Shown here piece after piece: positions 51,441 through 59,246 of a stretch of 64,000 nucleotides of DNA (its first letter is position 1; each line of letters opens with the position of its first letter). Under the pieces are notes generated by a model, which worked only from the letters and a program-made list of their open reading frames with translations, was not told the DNA's origin and searched no databases. The DNA comes from Alphaproteobacteria bacterium. GTDB taxonomy: Bacteria > Pseudomonadota > Alphaproteobacteria > CAAGCB01 > CAG-977. The DNA is taken from positions 124,001 to 188,000 of the forward strand of contig CAAGCB010000044.1 of the NCBI GenBank assembly GCA_900768185.1. Direction: 5' to 3'. The position numbers and the translations under genes are program-made.

Positions 51441-52877
51441 TCACGCGTCAGGTATGTTCAGGTCAACTAAAACCGCACGCGAATCGTCCACGGTGAACGG
51501 AAACGTTTTCACCGTTTTATCGCCGGAAACGATTTTTCCCGTGTAGTCGCCTTTTTTCAACTGGACGGATTGTTGCAAGACGGCGTTCGGCAACAGTCCC
51601 CAATAACGCGTGTCGGCGTATTCGGTCGATTCGATCAGTTTGACGGATCCCGCGAATGCGCCGTAAGCCATCAAAATCGACAGCGAGTTGTCTTTATTGT
51701 AAAGGGAACAGGCGGCGACGGCGGCGGAAACGTATTTTCCGGTCAGCCGCGCGCCGCGCGTCGAAATCAGTTTCGCGCGTTTGCGTTTAAACTCTTTGTA
51801 CGCGGTTTCGGATACGGGGGCGGTCAGCACCAGCGGTTCGTCCGCGACGTTTTCCCCTTCGCCGTTCGCGACGATCAGGCGGTAGTCCCCGATTTTCGCG
51901 GGTTCGGGAACGGACGGGATTTCGAACGAAATGCGCTGTCCCGGCAAAATCATGCCCAGACAGGAAACGAAATCGTTGCCGCTTCCCGATGCCAAAAAAG
52001 CGGACAAGGGAATGACAAAGTCGACCCGTTCGGCTTTTTTCGGGGTGATCAGTCCGACTTTGACGACGAAACGGGCGTTTGATTTTTTCGTATTGTCGGC
52101 GTACAAATCCGCGCCTTTTGTTTTGGCGTACGCTTTCAGCCTTTCGCCGTTTTCCGATTGCAAGGACGGCGCGTCGGCGTAATCGGATTCCAACAGTTTC
52201 GGCACGTCCCGATACAGCTGGCGGGCGATTTGGCGATCACCGTTCGATCCGTAGATGTCGTGCATTTCCGCGCCCCACGTTTTTGCCAGCATGTCCTGAT
52301 GAAATTCGTTTTTGTCGTCGGATTCCAGCGTGAACGTCGTCAGCAGGCTGTTCCAATCCAGAATCGACGCGCGCGCCGCGTTGAAATGCATGCGTTTTTC
52401 GGCGGCGTCGAAATCGCGCCGTTCGATTTGCTTTTTAACGCCTTTTTCTTCGATTTCGTAGGCTTCGCAATATCCCTGTTTCGACAGCAGGTAATGCGTC
52501 AGGGACTGGTAAAAACGCAACATCGATTGTTCGTATTTTTCGCCCGCATAGGGGATCAGACCGTCGCCCGCGAACTGCGCCGCGAAACTGCGGGACAGGC
52601 TTTTGGTGTAAAGTTCTTTCGCGCGTTCTTTCGCTTGGTCGAAATAGTGTAAAGACTGACAGTATTCGCCGTTCAGATAGTGGTACGATCCCAGTTCGAA
52701 CCATCTGGCGTTCAAAGACGCTTTGTCGGTGTAAAAGTCGTCGTCCCGCGTCAGCCGATACGCCGTTTGCATATCGCCGGCGCGCACGGCGTCAACGAAA
52801 CGCGCGTGTTCCGTTCCCGTATGTCCGCAGGCGGAAACGCACAAAAGCATCAGCAAAACAATCAGATGTTTCAGCAT
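51441..52877 (-). CDS. COG3014-family lipoprotein
   Basis: 478 residues from ATG 52877 (AAGGAA upstream). Lipobox VSACGH, Cys near residue 17. Helical TPR-like N-terminal half (YRLTRDDDFYTDKASLNARW, FELGSYHYLNGEYCQSLHYFDQA), then a C-terminal beta region. COG3014 proteins occur in the same cluster as LPP20 and LpoB in many gram-negative bacteria, so they are thought to form one outer-membrane system. First gene of the operon, behind a promoter at 52907-52935. Confidence 0.8.
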   Translation of the reverse strand: MLKHLIVLLMLLCVSACGHTGTEHARFVDAVRAGDMQTAYRLTRDDDFYTDKASLNARWFELGSYHYLNGEYCQSLHYFDQAKERAKELYTKSLSRSFAAQFAGDGLIPYAGEKYEQSMLRFYQSLTHYLLSKQGYCEAYEIEEKGVKKQIERRDFDAAEKRMHFNAARASILDWNSLLTTFTLESDDKNEFHQDMLAKTWGAEMHDIYGSNGDRQIARQLYRDVPKLLESDYADAPSLQSENGERLKAYAKTKGADLYADNTKKSNARFVVKVGLITPKKAERVDFVIPLSAFLASGSGNDFVSCLGMILPGQRISFEIPSVPEPAKIGDYRLIVANGEGENVADEPLVLTAPVSETAYKEFKRKRAKLISTRGARLTGKYVSAAVAACSLYNKDNSLSILMAYGAFAGSVKLIESTEYADTRYWGLLPNAVLQQSVQLKKGDYTGKIVSGDKTVKTFPFTVDDSRAVLVDLNIPDA

Positions 52878-52906
52878 ACGTTCGTTCCTTGGTTTTTCGA
52901 ACTGAA

Positions 52907-52935
52907 AGTCTAAGGAATTATCGGCGGAAAGGCAA
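52907..52935 (-). promoter_or_regulatory. Sigma70-type promoter of the COG3014-LpoB operon
   Basis: Minus strand TTGCCT (52930-52935), 17-base spacer, TAGACT (52907-52912), 29 bases before the start. A second match (TTGTCA and TAATTC, also 17 apart) starts nine bases upstream. Confidence 0.5.
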
Positions 52936-52943
52936 GATGACAA

Positions 52944-53594
52944 TCAAAAGTCGGACAAAGTCGACAATTCAGCGCGCAATTCGGGCAATCCCGCCTTTGT
53001 TTCGGAACTGGTGGGAAGCAGCATCGGATAGGCGGCGGTGTGTTTCGCCAGCGCGTCCAGCGTCCTCTGCGTGACGGATTTCAGCGCGGACGCCGAAATT
53101 TTATCCGTTTTTGTCAGAACGACCTGATAGACGACGGCGGATTTATCCAGAATTTTCATGATTTCCTCGTCCGCCTTTTTAAGACCGTGACGGCTGTCGA
53201 TCAGCAGGCAGACGCGGCGCAGGTTCGGGCGTCCCTTTAAATACGTCGTGACCAGATCCTGCCAGGCGCGCACGGTTTCGACGGGAGCTTTCGCAAAGCC
53301 GTACCCCGGCATGTCGACCAGCCGCAAATATCCGTTCAAATCAAAAAAGTTCAGCTGCTGGGTGCGCCCCGGCGTGTTCGACGTGCGCGCCAGCATCTTG
53401 CGTCCCGTCAGCGCGTTGATCAGGCTGGATTTACCGACGTTCGACGTTCCCGTGAATGCGATTTCCGGCTCTTTGCCCGCGGGCAGCTGCGTCAGCGACG
53501 CGACGCTGAGCATAAAGGCGCATTCTTTGGCGAACAGCAGGCGTCCTTTTTCGATCAAAGCCGCGCGTTCTTCGGCGTTCAGCTCGTCAATCAC
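52944..53594 (-). CDS. ysxC: Ribosome-biogenesis GTPase YsxC/EngB
   Basis: 216 residues. Essential GTPase that helps assemble the large ribosomal subunit. GTPase boxes: P-loop GTSNVGKSSLINALTG, T-x-x-P (NTPGRTQQLNFF), DMPGYGFAKA and TKTDKIS. The start overlaps the yidC stop by four bases (ATGA). Confidence 0.95.
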   Translation of the reverse strand: MIDELNAEERAALIEKGRLLFAKECAFMLSVASLTQLPAGKEPEIAFTGTSNVGKSSLINALTGRKMLARTSNTPGRTQQLNFFDLNGYLRLVDMPGYGFAKAPVETVRAWQDLVTTYLKGRPNLRRVCLLIDSRHGLKKADEEIMKILDKSAVVYQVVLTKTDKISASALKSVTQRTLDALAKHTAAYPMLLPTSSETKAGLPELRAELSTLSDF

Positions 53595-55327
53595 GCTTTT
53601 TTCCTTTTTTTGCCTTTAAGTTTCAGCGCGTACTGCTGCGCGATGGACAGCAGATTGCTCCATGTCCAGTAAATGACCAGTCCCGACGCCAGATGTCCCA
53701 GCAAAAACGTCATCATTACGGGCATCATCGAAATAATCGTCGCTTGGGTTTTGTCGGCGGGTTTCGGGTTCATCAGCTGTTGCAGCCACATCGTCACCCC
53801 CATCAAAACAGGCCAGACGCCGATGTTAATCATGGACGGCACCGACCAGTCCAGCAAACCGAACAGCGTGAAAACACTGCTGGGATCGGGGGCTGACAAA
53901 TCCCGAATCCAACCGTAGAAGGGGGCTTGGCGCAATTCCAGCGAAATGTACAGCACCTTGTACAGCGAAAAGAACACGGGGATTTGAATCAGCATCGGCA
54001 GACAACCCGCCGCGGGATTGATGTGTTCGCGCTGATACAGCATCATCATTTCCTGATTGAATCGCATTTTGTCATCGCCGCATTTATCGCGCAACTGTTC
54101 GATTCTGGGTTGCAAATCTTTCATTTTCGCCATGTTTTCGAACGAACGGTTCGCAATCGGGTACATCGCCAGACGCAACAGAAACGCGAACAGCAAAATC
54201 GCCAGCCCCATGTTGCCCAGCATTGAATAGAACCAGCTGAGGATAAAGAAAAACGGTTTGGTCAGGAAATAGTACCACCCGAAATCGACGGTCAGGTCGA
54301 AACGCTTGATGCCCAAATCCTTTTCATAGGAATCGATCAGACGCAATTCCTTTGCGCCCGCGAACAGGCGATTGGTCGTCTGGACGGCTTGTCCCGCTTC
54401 GATGACGGTCGGGGGCATCAGGTAATCCGCCTGATAATGTTTTCCCGCCGTCGTGTCCTGTTCGCTGAATTTGACGGTGACGTTCGGCGCGCTTTGGTCG
54501 AACGCCAGAACAGCCATCCAGTATTTGTCCGTGATGCCCGCCCAGCCGCCGGTCGTTTTGAACGAAGCCTGTCCTTCCTTGTCCATTTTGGGATAGGCGA
54601 ATTCCTTTAACGATCCGTCCAGATAGCCGACCATGCCTTCCAGCACGGCGCCGCGCTGGGATTCGGGGACGTTCGTTCTGCCGATCAAGCCGTAGTTGAA
54701 CAGCGTAACGGCTTTCGCGCCGTAGTTTTCGATGCGGTCGGAAACGGTGAACATGTAATTCGCGTCAACGGAAATCTGGCGGATAAAGCGCAAGCCCGCC
54801 TTGTTGTCCCACGTCAAAGTCAGGGGACTGTCTTCGCTCAGCTCCGCGTTTTCCGTTTGCCACGGGGTTTCCGCGTTCGGCAAAGCCAAACCGTCGGTCG
54901 ACACCCAGCCGAATTCGGCAAAGAAAGGATACGCCGTGCCGACGGGCGACAAAAGCGAAATATGCGGGCTGTTTTCGTCCAGCGTTTCACGGTATTTCGT
55001 CAGCATCAGGTTGTCGAACCGCGCGCCTTTCAAACGCAGGGTGCCGTGAACGGACGGAGCGTTGATCGCGACGCGGCGGTTTTCTTCAACGGCGGTTTCG
55101 ACGGAAACGGGGGCGGGCGCGGTCATGACGGCGGCGGCGTCTTTCATCGCGGCGGGCGCGGGCGCCGGAGCGGCGTTCACGGGCGCGGTCGCGGGAACGG
55201 CGGGCTGCGGTTTGACTCCGGCGATTCTCGCGTCGGACGGAAAGATCGCGTCGAACAAGAACAGCAACACCGCCGAAAAGACGACAGCCAAAATCAAATT
55301 GCGTTTTTCCAAATTGTTGTTTTCCAT
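53591..55327 (-). CDS. yidC: Membrane protein insertase YidC
   Basis: 578 residues. Inserts proteins into the inner membrane. An N-terminal helix (RNLILAVVFSAVLLFLFD), an Ala/Pro-rich linker, a large periplasmic beta domain (about 60-350), then five conserved helices with GNMGLAILLFAFLLRLAMYP and the strongly conserved AAGCLPMLIQIPVFFSLYKVL and GHLASGLVIYWTWSNLLSI. The basic tail GKKRKKA suits ribosome binding. Belongs to the rpmH-rnpA-yidD-yidC-ysxC block. Confidence 0.96.
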   Translation of the reverse strand: MENNNLEKRNLILAVVFSAVLLFLFDAIFPSDARIAGVKPQPAVPATAPVNAAPAPAPAAMKDAAAVMTAPAPVSVETAVEENRRVAINAPSVHGTLRLKGARFDNLMLTKYRETLDENSPHISLLSPVGTAYPFFAEFGWVSTDGLALPNAETPWQTENAELSEDSPLTLTWDNKAGLRFIRQISVDANYMFTVSDRIENYGAKAVTLFNYGLIGRTNVPESQRGAVLEGMVGYLDGSLKEFAYPKMDKEGQASFKTTGGWAGITDKYWMAVLAFDQSAPNVTVKFSEQDTTAGKHYQADYLMPPTVIEAGQAVQTTNRLFAGAKELRLIDSYEKDLGIKRFDLTVDFGWYYFLTKPFFFILSWFYSMLGNMGLAILLFAFLLRLAMYPIANRSFENMAKMKDLQPRIEQLRDKCGDDKMRFNQEMMMLYQREHINPAAGCLPMLIQIPVFFSLYKVLYISLELRQAPFYGWIRDLSAPDPSSVFTLFGLLDWSVPSMINIGVWPVLMGVTMWLQQLMNPKPADKTQATIISMMPVMMTFLLGHLASGLVIYWTWSNLLSIAQQYALKLKGKKRKKA

Positions 55328-55340
55328 CGATTCACCTGTT

Positions 55341-56024
55341 TTATTCTTCGGGAACGGGATCGTACCCTTTGCCGCCCCACGGATTGCACCGCAGAACGCG
55401 TTTGATCGTCAGCCATGTTCCCCTGATCGCGCCGAAACGTTTCAACGCTTGGATTCCGTAGGCGGAACACGACGGCGTAAAACGGCACCTTCCGGGAAGA
55501 AGACCCGACATATTATCCTGATAGAACCGGATAAGCCAGATTAAAAAGCGCGTCGGCGCATTTTCTTTCGGGGAAACGGCTTCCGCCGCCGCCCCGTTCG
55601 ACGTGTCCGTCGGCGCCGTTTCGGGGGTTTCGGGAAACGCCGCGAACATTACGCATGAAAAAGCCGCCGCGGCGAACGCGCCGAAAACAACCGCGTACAA
55701 CGTGCGCCGCCGTTTGAACGGCATGAAGACGGGCGTTTGCGATTTCGGCGGAACGGGATCGTACCCTTGACCGCCCCACGGATTGCACCGCAAAATCCGT
55801 TTGATCGTCAGCCAGCTTCCTTTAACCGCGCCGTGAACGCGCAACGCTTCCAGCGCGTAGGCGGAACACGTCGGCGTGAAACGGCAGCACGCGGGTTTCA
55901 GCGGCGATATGAATTTGCGGTAAAACCACACCAGCGCGCTCAGCGCGCGCGCCGCCGCCGACGGACGGGGGTCAGACGCCGGCGCGTTCGGATTCGGTTG
56001 TGTCGGCTGTTTCGACGTCGCCAT
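55341..56024 (-). CDS. yidD: YidD protein with two tandem YidD domains
   Basis: 227 residues, more than twice the usual 70-90. YidD assists YidC in membrane insertion. Domain one (about residues 28-92) has WFYRKFISPLKPACCRFTPT and RCNPWGGQGYDPVP. A helix (TLYAVVFGAFAAAAFSCVMF, about 108-127) and an acidic linker follow. Domain two (about 160-227) repeats WLIRFYQDNMSGLLPGRCRF and RCNPWGGKGYDPVP. The 65-base stretches at 55351-55415 and 55750-55814 are almost identical, indicating recent duplication. The 5' end overlaps rnpA by 53 bases. Confidence 0.88.
   Translation of the reverse strand: MATSKQPTQPNPNAPASDPRPSAAARALSALVWFYRKFISPLKPACCRFTPTCSAYALEALRVHGAVKGSWLTIKRILRCNPWGGQGYDPVPPKSQTPVFMPFKRRRTLYAVVFGAFAAAAFSCVMFAAFPETPETAPTDTSNGAAAEAVSPKENAPTRFLIWLIRFYQDNMSGLLPGRCRFTPSCSAYGIQALKRFGAIRGTWLTIKRVLRCNPWGGKGYDPVPEE
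55351..55415 (-). repeat. Near-identical repeat within yidD (copy in domain two)
   Basis: 65 bases almost identical to 55750-55814, offset by 399 bases (133 codons), encoding the WLTIKR...PWGG end of a YidD domain. Confidence 0.85.
55750..55814 (-). repeat. Near-identical repeat within yidD (copy in domain one)
   Basis: Partner of 55351-55415; differs at only a few positions, as expected of a recent internal duplication or gene conversion. Confidence 0.85.
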
Positions 56025-56373
56025 GGATTTCCTGCCTGATTTCGCGCAAGGCGAATTTCATGTCTTTGTACAGTTTGTCGTATTCGCGTTCAGCCGTTGA
56101 ATAGCGCGCGATGACGACATAGTCGTATCCCGCGACGGCTTCGCGCGGCATCAAAGCGCGGCAAACGGCGCGCAACCGACGCTTTGCGCGGTTTCGACAG
56201 ACGGCGTTTCCTATTTTTTTCGTCGCCGTGTATCCGATTCGAAAGACGGGGGGATCGAAAACGCGCTTGGTCGGCGCGGCTTGCAAAATAAGACCGGACT
56301 TTACAACTTTCAACCCGTTGCGGTTGACATGAAGGAAATCCGGTCTTTTTTTAATCAGTATCAATTTCGGCAT
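55972..56373 (-). CDS. rnpA: Ribonuclease P protein component
   Basis: 133 residues. Protein subunit that helps the RNase P RNA cut tRNA leaders. Seen: an N-terminal KKRPDFLHVNRNGLKVV, RIGYTATKKIGNAVCRNRAKRRLRAVCRAL, the RNR-type motif of the family, and the later AGYDYVVIAR strand. The tail from about residue 112 overlaps yidD by 53 bases. rpmH lies just upstream. Confidence 0.94.
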   Translation of the reverse strand: MPKLILIKKRPDFLHVNRNGLKVVKSGLILQAAPTKRVFDPPVFRIGYTATKKIGNAVCRNRAKRRLRAVCRALMPREAVAGYDYVVIARYSTAEREYDKLYKDMKFALREIRQEIHGDVETADTTESERAGV

Positions 56374-56397
56374 GCCCGCATATCCCAGCGGGACCGA

Positions 56398-56532
56398 TTA
56401 CGCGGCTAAACGCTTGCGCCCCTTGCGGCGGCGATTGTTCAAAACCTTGCGTCCGCCGACCGTTGCCATGCGGCTGCGAAACCCATGACGGCGAGTCCGG
56501 ACAATTTTACTGGGCTGATATGTACGTTTCAT
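56398..56532 (-). CDS. rpmH: 50S ribosomal protein L34
   Basis: 44 residues translated from the minus strand: MKRTYQPSKIVRTRRHGFRS, then MATVGGRKVLNNRRRKGRKR and LAA. This is the standard L34 sequence. It starts at ATG 56532 and stops at TAA 56398, with its own strong promoter. Confidence 0.97.
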   Translation of the reverse strand: MKRTYQPSKIVRTRRHGFRSRMATVGGRKVLNNRRRKGRKRLAA

Positions 56533-56568
56533 GGACAACTCCGTTCCTTAATCAAAATCGAGTAATTC

Positions 56569-56597
56569 CCTATAACCCGTTTAAAGGTCGGAGTCAA
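56569..56597 (-). promoter_or_regulatory. Sigma70-type promoter of rpmH
   Basis: Minus strand TTGACT (56592-56597), 17-base spacer, TATAGG (56569-56574), 37 bases before the start. The -35 box overlaps the stop codon of the upstream esterase gene. Confidence 0.7.
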
Positions 56598-57391
56598 GCG
56601 GGGTTTTCCCTTTTTTTCAAAAAATCGCATTTTTCGATAAAGGCGCAAACATCGCCGCAGACCGCGTGTTCCAGCCCGTAATGTCCCGACGGTCGTTCGA
56701 TGATTTCGGCGTTTGTTCCCAGCTCGGTCAGCAGGGAGCGCGAAAACAGATCGACGGTTTTCGGAAAGATTTCGTCGAACTTCCCGCGCGCCAGCAAAAC
56801 GGGAATCGGAGGAAAAGGCGTTTTTCTTTCGCGCAGTCTGTCGGGACGCAGAATCCCCGATCCGATCGACGCCAGTCCGCCCAAAGCGCGCCCCGCCCGC
56901 GTCAATTCTGGACGGAACAGGACGCATTCGAACGCGGTCATGCCGCCTTGCGAAATGCCGATCAGAACGCAGTCGCGCGGGGTCAAGCCGTCTTTGTCCG
57001 CCCTGTTCACGATGAATTGATTGATTTTACCTGCCGTTTCGTTCGCTTCATCAGCCGCTTGGCGCATCATGCCGCGGGCGCGCTTCGGGGCGAAGTCGGG
57101 CATGAACGAACACCATGCGCCGTCGAACGCGGTGTCGTCCAAATTCCACCATTGGCGTTTTTGCGGATTGTTTTCAGCCGGAACGGGCGCCGTTCCGTCA
57201 ATGACGCAGACGGCGGCGTCGGGGGCGGATTCGGCGATTTTGCAGGCGAACGTCATGTTGGACAGCGCGTCGCCGCCGTAACCGTGCAGTAAAACGACCA
57301 GTCTTTCGGCTTTCCCCGATTCGGGGCTGATTTCCAATCCCGTCAATCCGTCGTTTTTCCATGGAAAAACGCGTCCGTCAAAATCGATCAT
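56594..57391 (-). CDS. Alpha/beta-hydrolase, phospholipase/carboxylesterase family
   Basis: 265 residues of the YpfH/carboxylesterase (acyl-protein-thioesterase-like) family. VVLLHGYGGDALSNM (oxyanion His-Gly), the nucleophile elbow GISQGGMT near residue 147, the acid in ARGKFDEIFP, and the catalytic His in PSGHYGLEHAV. No signal peptide. Physiological esters are unknown. ATG 57391 with AAGGGA upstream. Confidence 0.87.
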   Translation of the reverse strand: MIDFDGRVFPWKNDGLTGLEISPESGKAERLVVLLHGYGGDALSNMTFACKIAESAPDAAVCVIDGTAPVPAENNPQKRQWWNLDDTAFDGAWCSFMPDFAPKRARGMMRQAADEANETAGKINQFIVNRADKDGLTPRDCVLIGISQGGMTAFECVLFRPELTRAGRALGGLASIGSGILRPDRLRERKTPFPPIPVLLARGKFDEIFPKTVDLFSRSLLTELGTNAEIIERPSGHYGLEHAVCGDVCAFIEKCDFLKKRENPA

Positions 57392-57434
57392 CGCGATCCC
57401 TTTCGTTGTTCAAACTTTTTCGTCGGCGGATTTG

Positions 57435-57463
57435 TTGCTTTTCACAACCGATTCGGGTATGCT
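57435..57463 (+). promoter_or_regulatory. Sigma70-type promoter of mntR-like gene
   Basis: TTGCTT (57435-57440), 17-base spacer, TATGCT (57458-57463), 23 bases before the ATG. Confidence 0.5.
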
Positions 57464-57486
57464 TCAAACAAAAAGGATAAAACGTC

Positions 57487-58146
57487 ATGGCAGTCACTTC
57501 GCGGTTGGAAGATTATCTGGAAGCCCTGTTTCATCTGGAAACCACCGGCGGCAGACAAACTGTAACAGCTTTGGCTGAAAATTTAAAGCTGACAAAGGGC
57601 ACTATCGCCACGGTAATTAAAAAAATGGCGGAACAGCGGCTGGTTTTGCATGAAGCCTACGGCGCGATCCGGTTGACGCCGAAAGGACGCGAAATCGGCT
57701 GGCGCGTGTTTATGAAGCACGAACGGCTGACGGTCTTTTTCCGTGATTTATTAGGGGTCGACGCCGAAAAATCAGAAGAAATCGCCTGTTTGATCGAACA
57801 TCATCTGGACGGTTCGGCGGCAAACCGGTTTTTCAATCTGGTGCATTTTCTGCAAGGCGCGCAAGCCAACCGGAAAGATTGGACAAAGGATCTGTTTCGG
57901 GAATTGAGTCAAGCGGGAAACATGCCCGCTCCGCTGACCGTCGGCGTGTTCGACAAAGGGCGCGTGTGTCGGTTGACGGGCGATGCGAAAACGGTTGAAA
58001 ATTTAAACGCTCTGGGAATCGCATGGGGCGACACGCTGGAAAACGTGACCCGTTGCGCCGACGGCGGACATTATGAAGCGACCGTCAACGCGCGCCATGT
58101 CGTCAAACTGGACGAACAAACGGCGGCGACGGTCTGGATTGTTTGA
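57487..58146 (+). CDS. DtxR/MntR-family metal-dependent regulator
   Basis: 219 residues. N-terminal winged helix (YLEALFHLETTGGRQTVTAL, then LKLTKGTIATVIKKMAEQRL), a metal-binding dimerisation segment (EEIACLIEHHLDGS) and a C-terminal FeoA/SH3-like domain (VGVFDKGRVCRLTGDAKT onward). Proteins of this family repress or activate manganese or iron genes when the metal is bound. Which metal it senses cannot be read; no transporter gene is adjacent. Confidence 0.87.
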   Translation: MAVTSRLEDYLEALFHLETTGGRQTVTALAENLKLTKGTIATVIKKMAEQRLVLHEAYGAIRLTPKGREIGWRVFMKHERLTVFFRDLLGVDAEKSEEIACLIEHHLDGSAANRFFNLVHFLQGAQANRKDWTKDLFRELSQAGNMPAPLTVGVFDKGRVCRLTGDAKTVENLNALGIAWGDTLENVTRCADGGHYEATVNARHVVKLDEQTAATVWIV

Positions 58147-58149
58147 GCC

Positions 58150-59226
58150 TTATTTGCGCTTTTTCGCCTTTTTCCGCTTGGACGGCGCGGCGGTCGGCTT
58201 TTCGTCCGGCTTTTTTAAAAACGGAAGCAAATCCGCCACTTTTTCATTCGACATGCGGTACAGCCAAGGGGCGTGGAACGCGTCCAGCTTTTTGGCTTCG
58301 GCTTTGACGGCGTCGGACGCGTTCGGCTGGGCTTCGAACGTCACGGCGACGTAAGGGGCGCCCTCTTTCAGATAAATGAACAGATAAGCCGTCAGCCGGT
58401 CGAACGTTTCGACGACGGCGTATGCCGCGGGGCGGATCCCGTTCCATTCCGCCGTGCGCGCGACGGGCTTTTCAAAATCGAACGAATGTAAAATTTGTTC
58501 GGCGTTGCGGATAAAATCCGATCCCGTTACGACGTAGCCGTCCGACAGATAGGCGATGTCCAGATCGCCGTTCCGCGTTGAACGCCGGTACACGGCTTCG
58601 CGCGTTTTTGTCGAATCGATAATCGTGTATGACGCGATTTTTCGTTTCGCCAGCGGCAGCAAACGCGTGTTCAGCCAGTCGGACACGCCGCCCGTCACGT
58701 CGACGTTCCCGCGTACCAGCCAAGATTGCGCGTCGTCGGGAAAGCGCGCGAAATATCCGTACAAATTCCCGAAATCGTCGCCGGAGCGTTTTCCCATCAG
58801 CACGTCGGCGATTTGCGCGCCGTTCGAATCCAACAGCGTCACCAGATAGGATCGCGCCCCTTTGACCGAGCTGTCTTCAACCCGCAAATCGGGGTAAAAG
58901 TCGGGCAGGGCGGTTTTGGGTTCGATCTTTTCCAATCCCGCCAGTCCGATCAACGCGTTGCGGATTCTGTCCTTGTCCGCGGGATAATTATCGGCTTCCG
59001 TCATTACCCAGCCGGCGGCGTCGTCGCGCATGAACGTCATCGTTTCGCCGCCGTGTTCAATGGCGAAAACTTCGACTTCGTTGATTTTATTCATCAAATC
59101 GGGCAACAGCGGCTTGCCCGAAAACGACCCCGCCGAATATTCCGGCGTCATCACCCAGACGCACACGGCGAACAGGAACATGATCAAGGCGGCAATCGAC
59201 AGTTTGACAAAAGAACGCGGGTGCAT
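58150..59226 (-). CDS. DUF4340 domain protein, GldG operon member
   Basis: 358 residues. One N-terminal helix (SIAALIMFLFAVCVWVMTP) and a periplasmic DUF4340 domain: an early MTEADNYPADKDRIRNALIG region and a middle VTLLDSNGAQIADVLMGKR segment, typical of proteins beside GldG-like genes. A basic Lys/Arg tail ends it. Function unknown. Last gene of an ABC-type operon. Confidence 0.82.
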   Translation of the reverse strand: MHPRSFVKLSIAALIMFLFAVCVWVMTPEYSAGSFSGKPLLPDLMNKINEVEVFAIEHGGETMTFMRDDAAGWVMTEADNYPADKDRIRNALIGLAGLEKIEPKTALPDFYPDLRVEDSSVKGARSYLVTLLDSNGAQIADVLMGKRSGDDFGNLYGYFARFPDDAQSWLVRGNVDVTGGVSDWLNTRLLPLAKRKIASYTIIDSTKTREAVYRRSTRNGDLDIAYLSDGYVVTGSDFIRNAEQILHSFDFEKPVARTAEWNGIRPAAYAVVETFDRLTAYLFIYLKEGAPYVAVTFEAQPNASDAVKAEAKKLDAFHAPWLYRMSNEKVADLLPFLKKPDEKPTAAPSKRKKAKKRK

Positions 59227-59246
59227 GGACGGGACTCCTTAATTCC

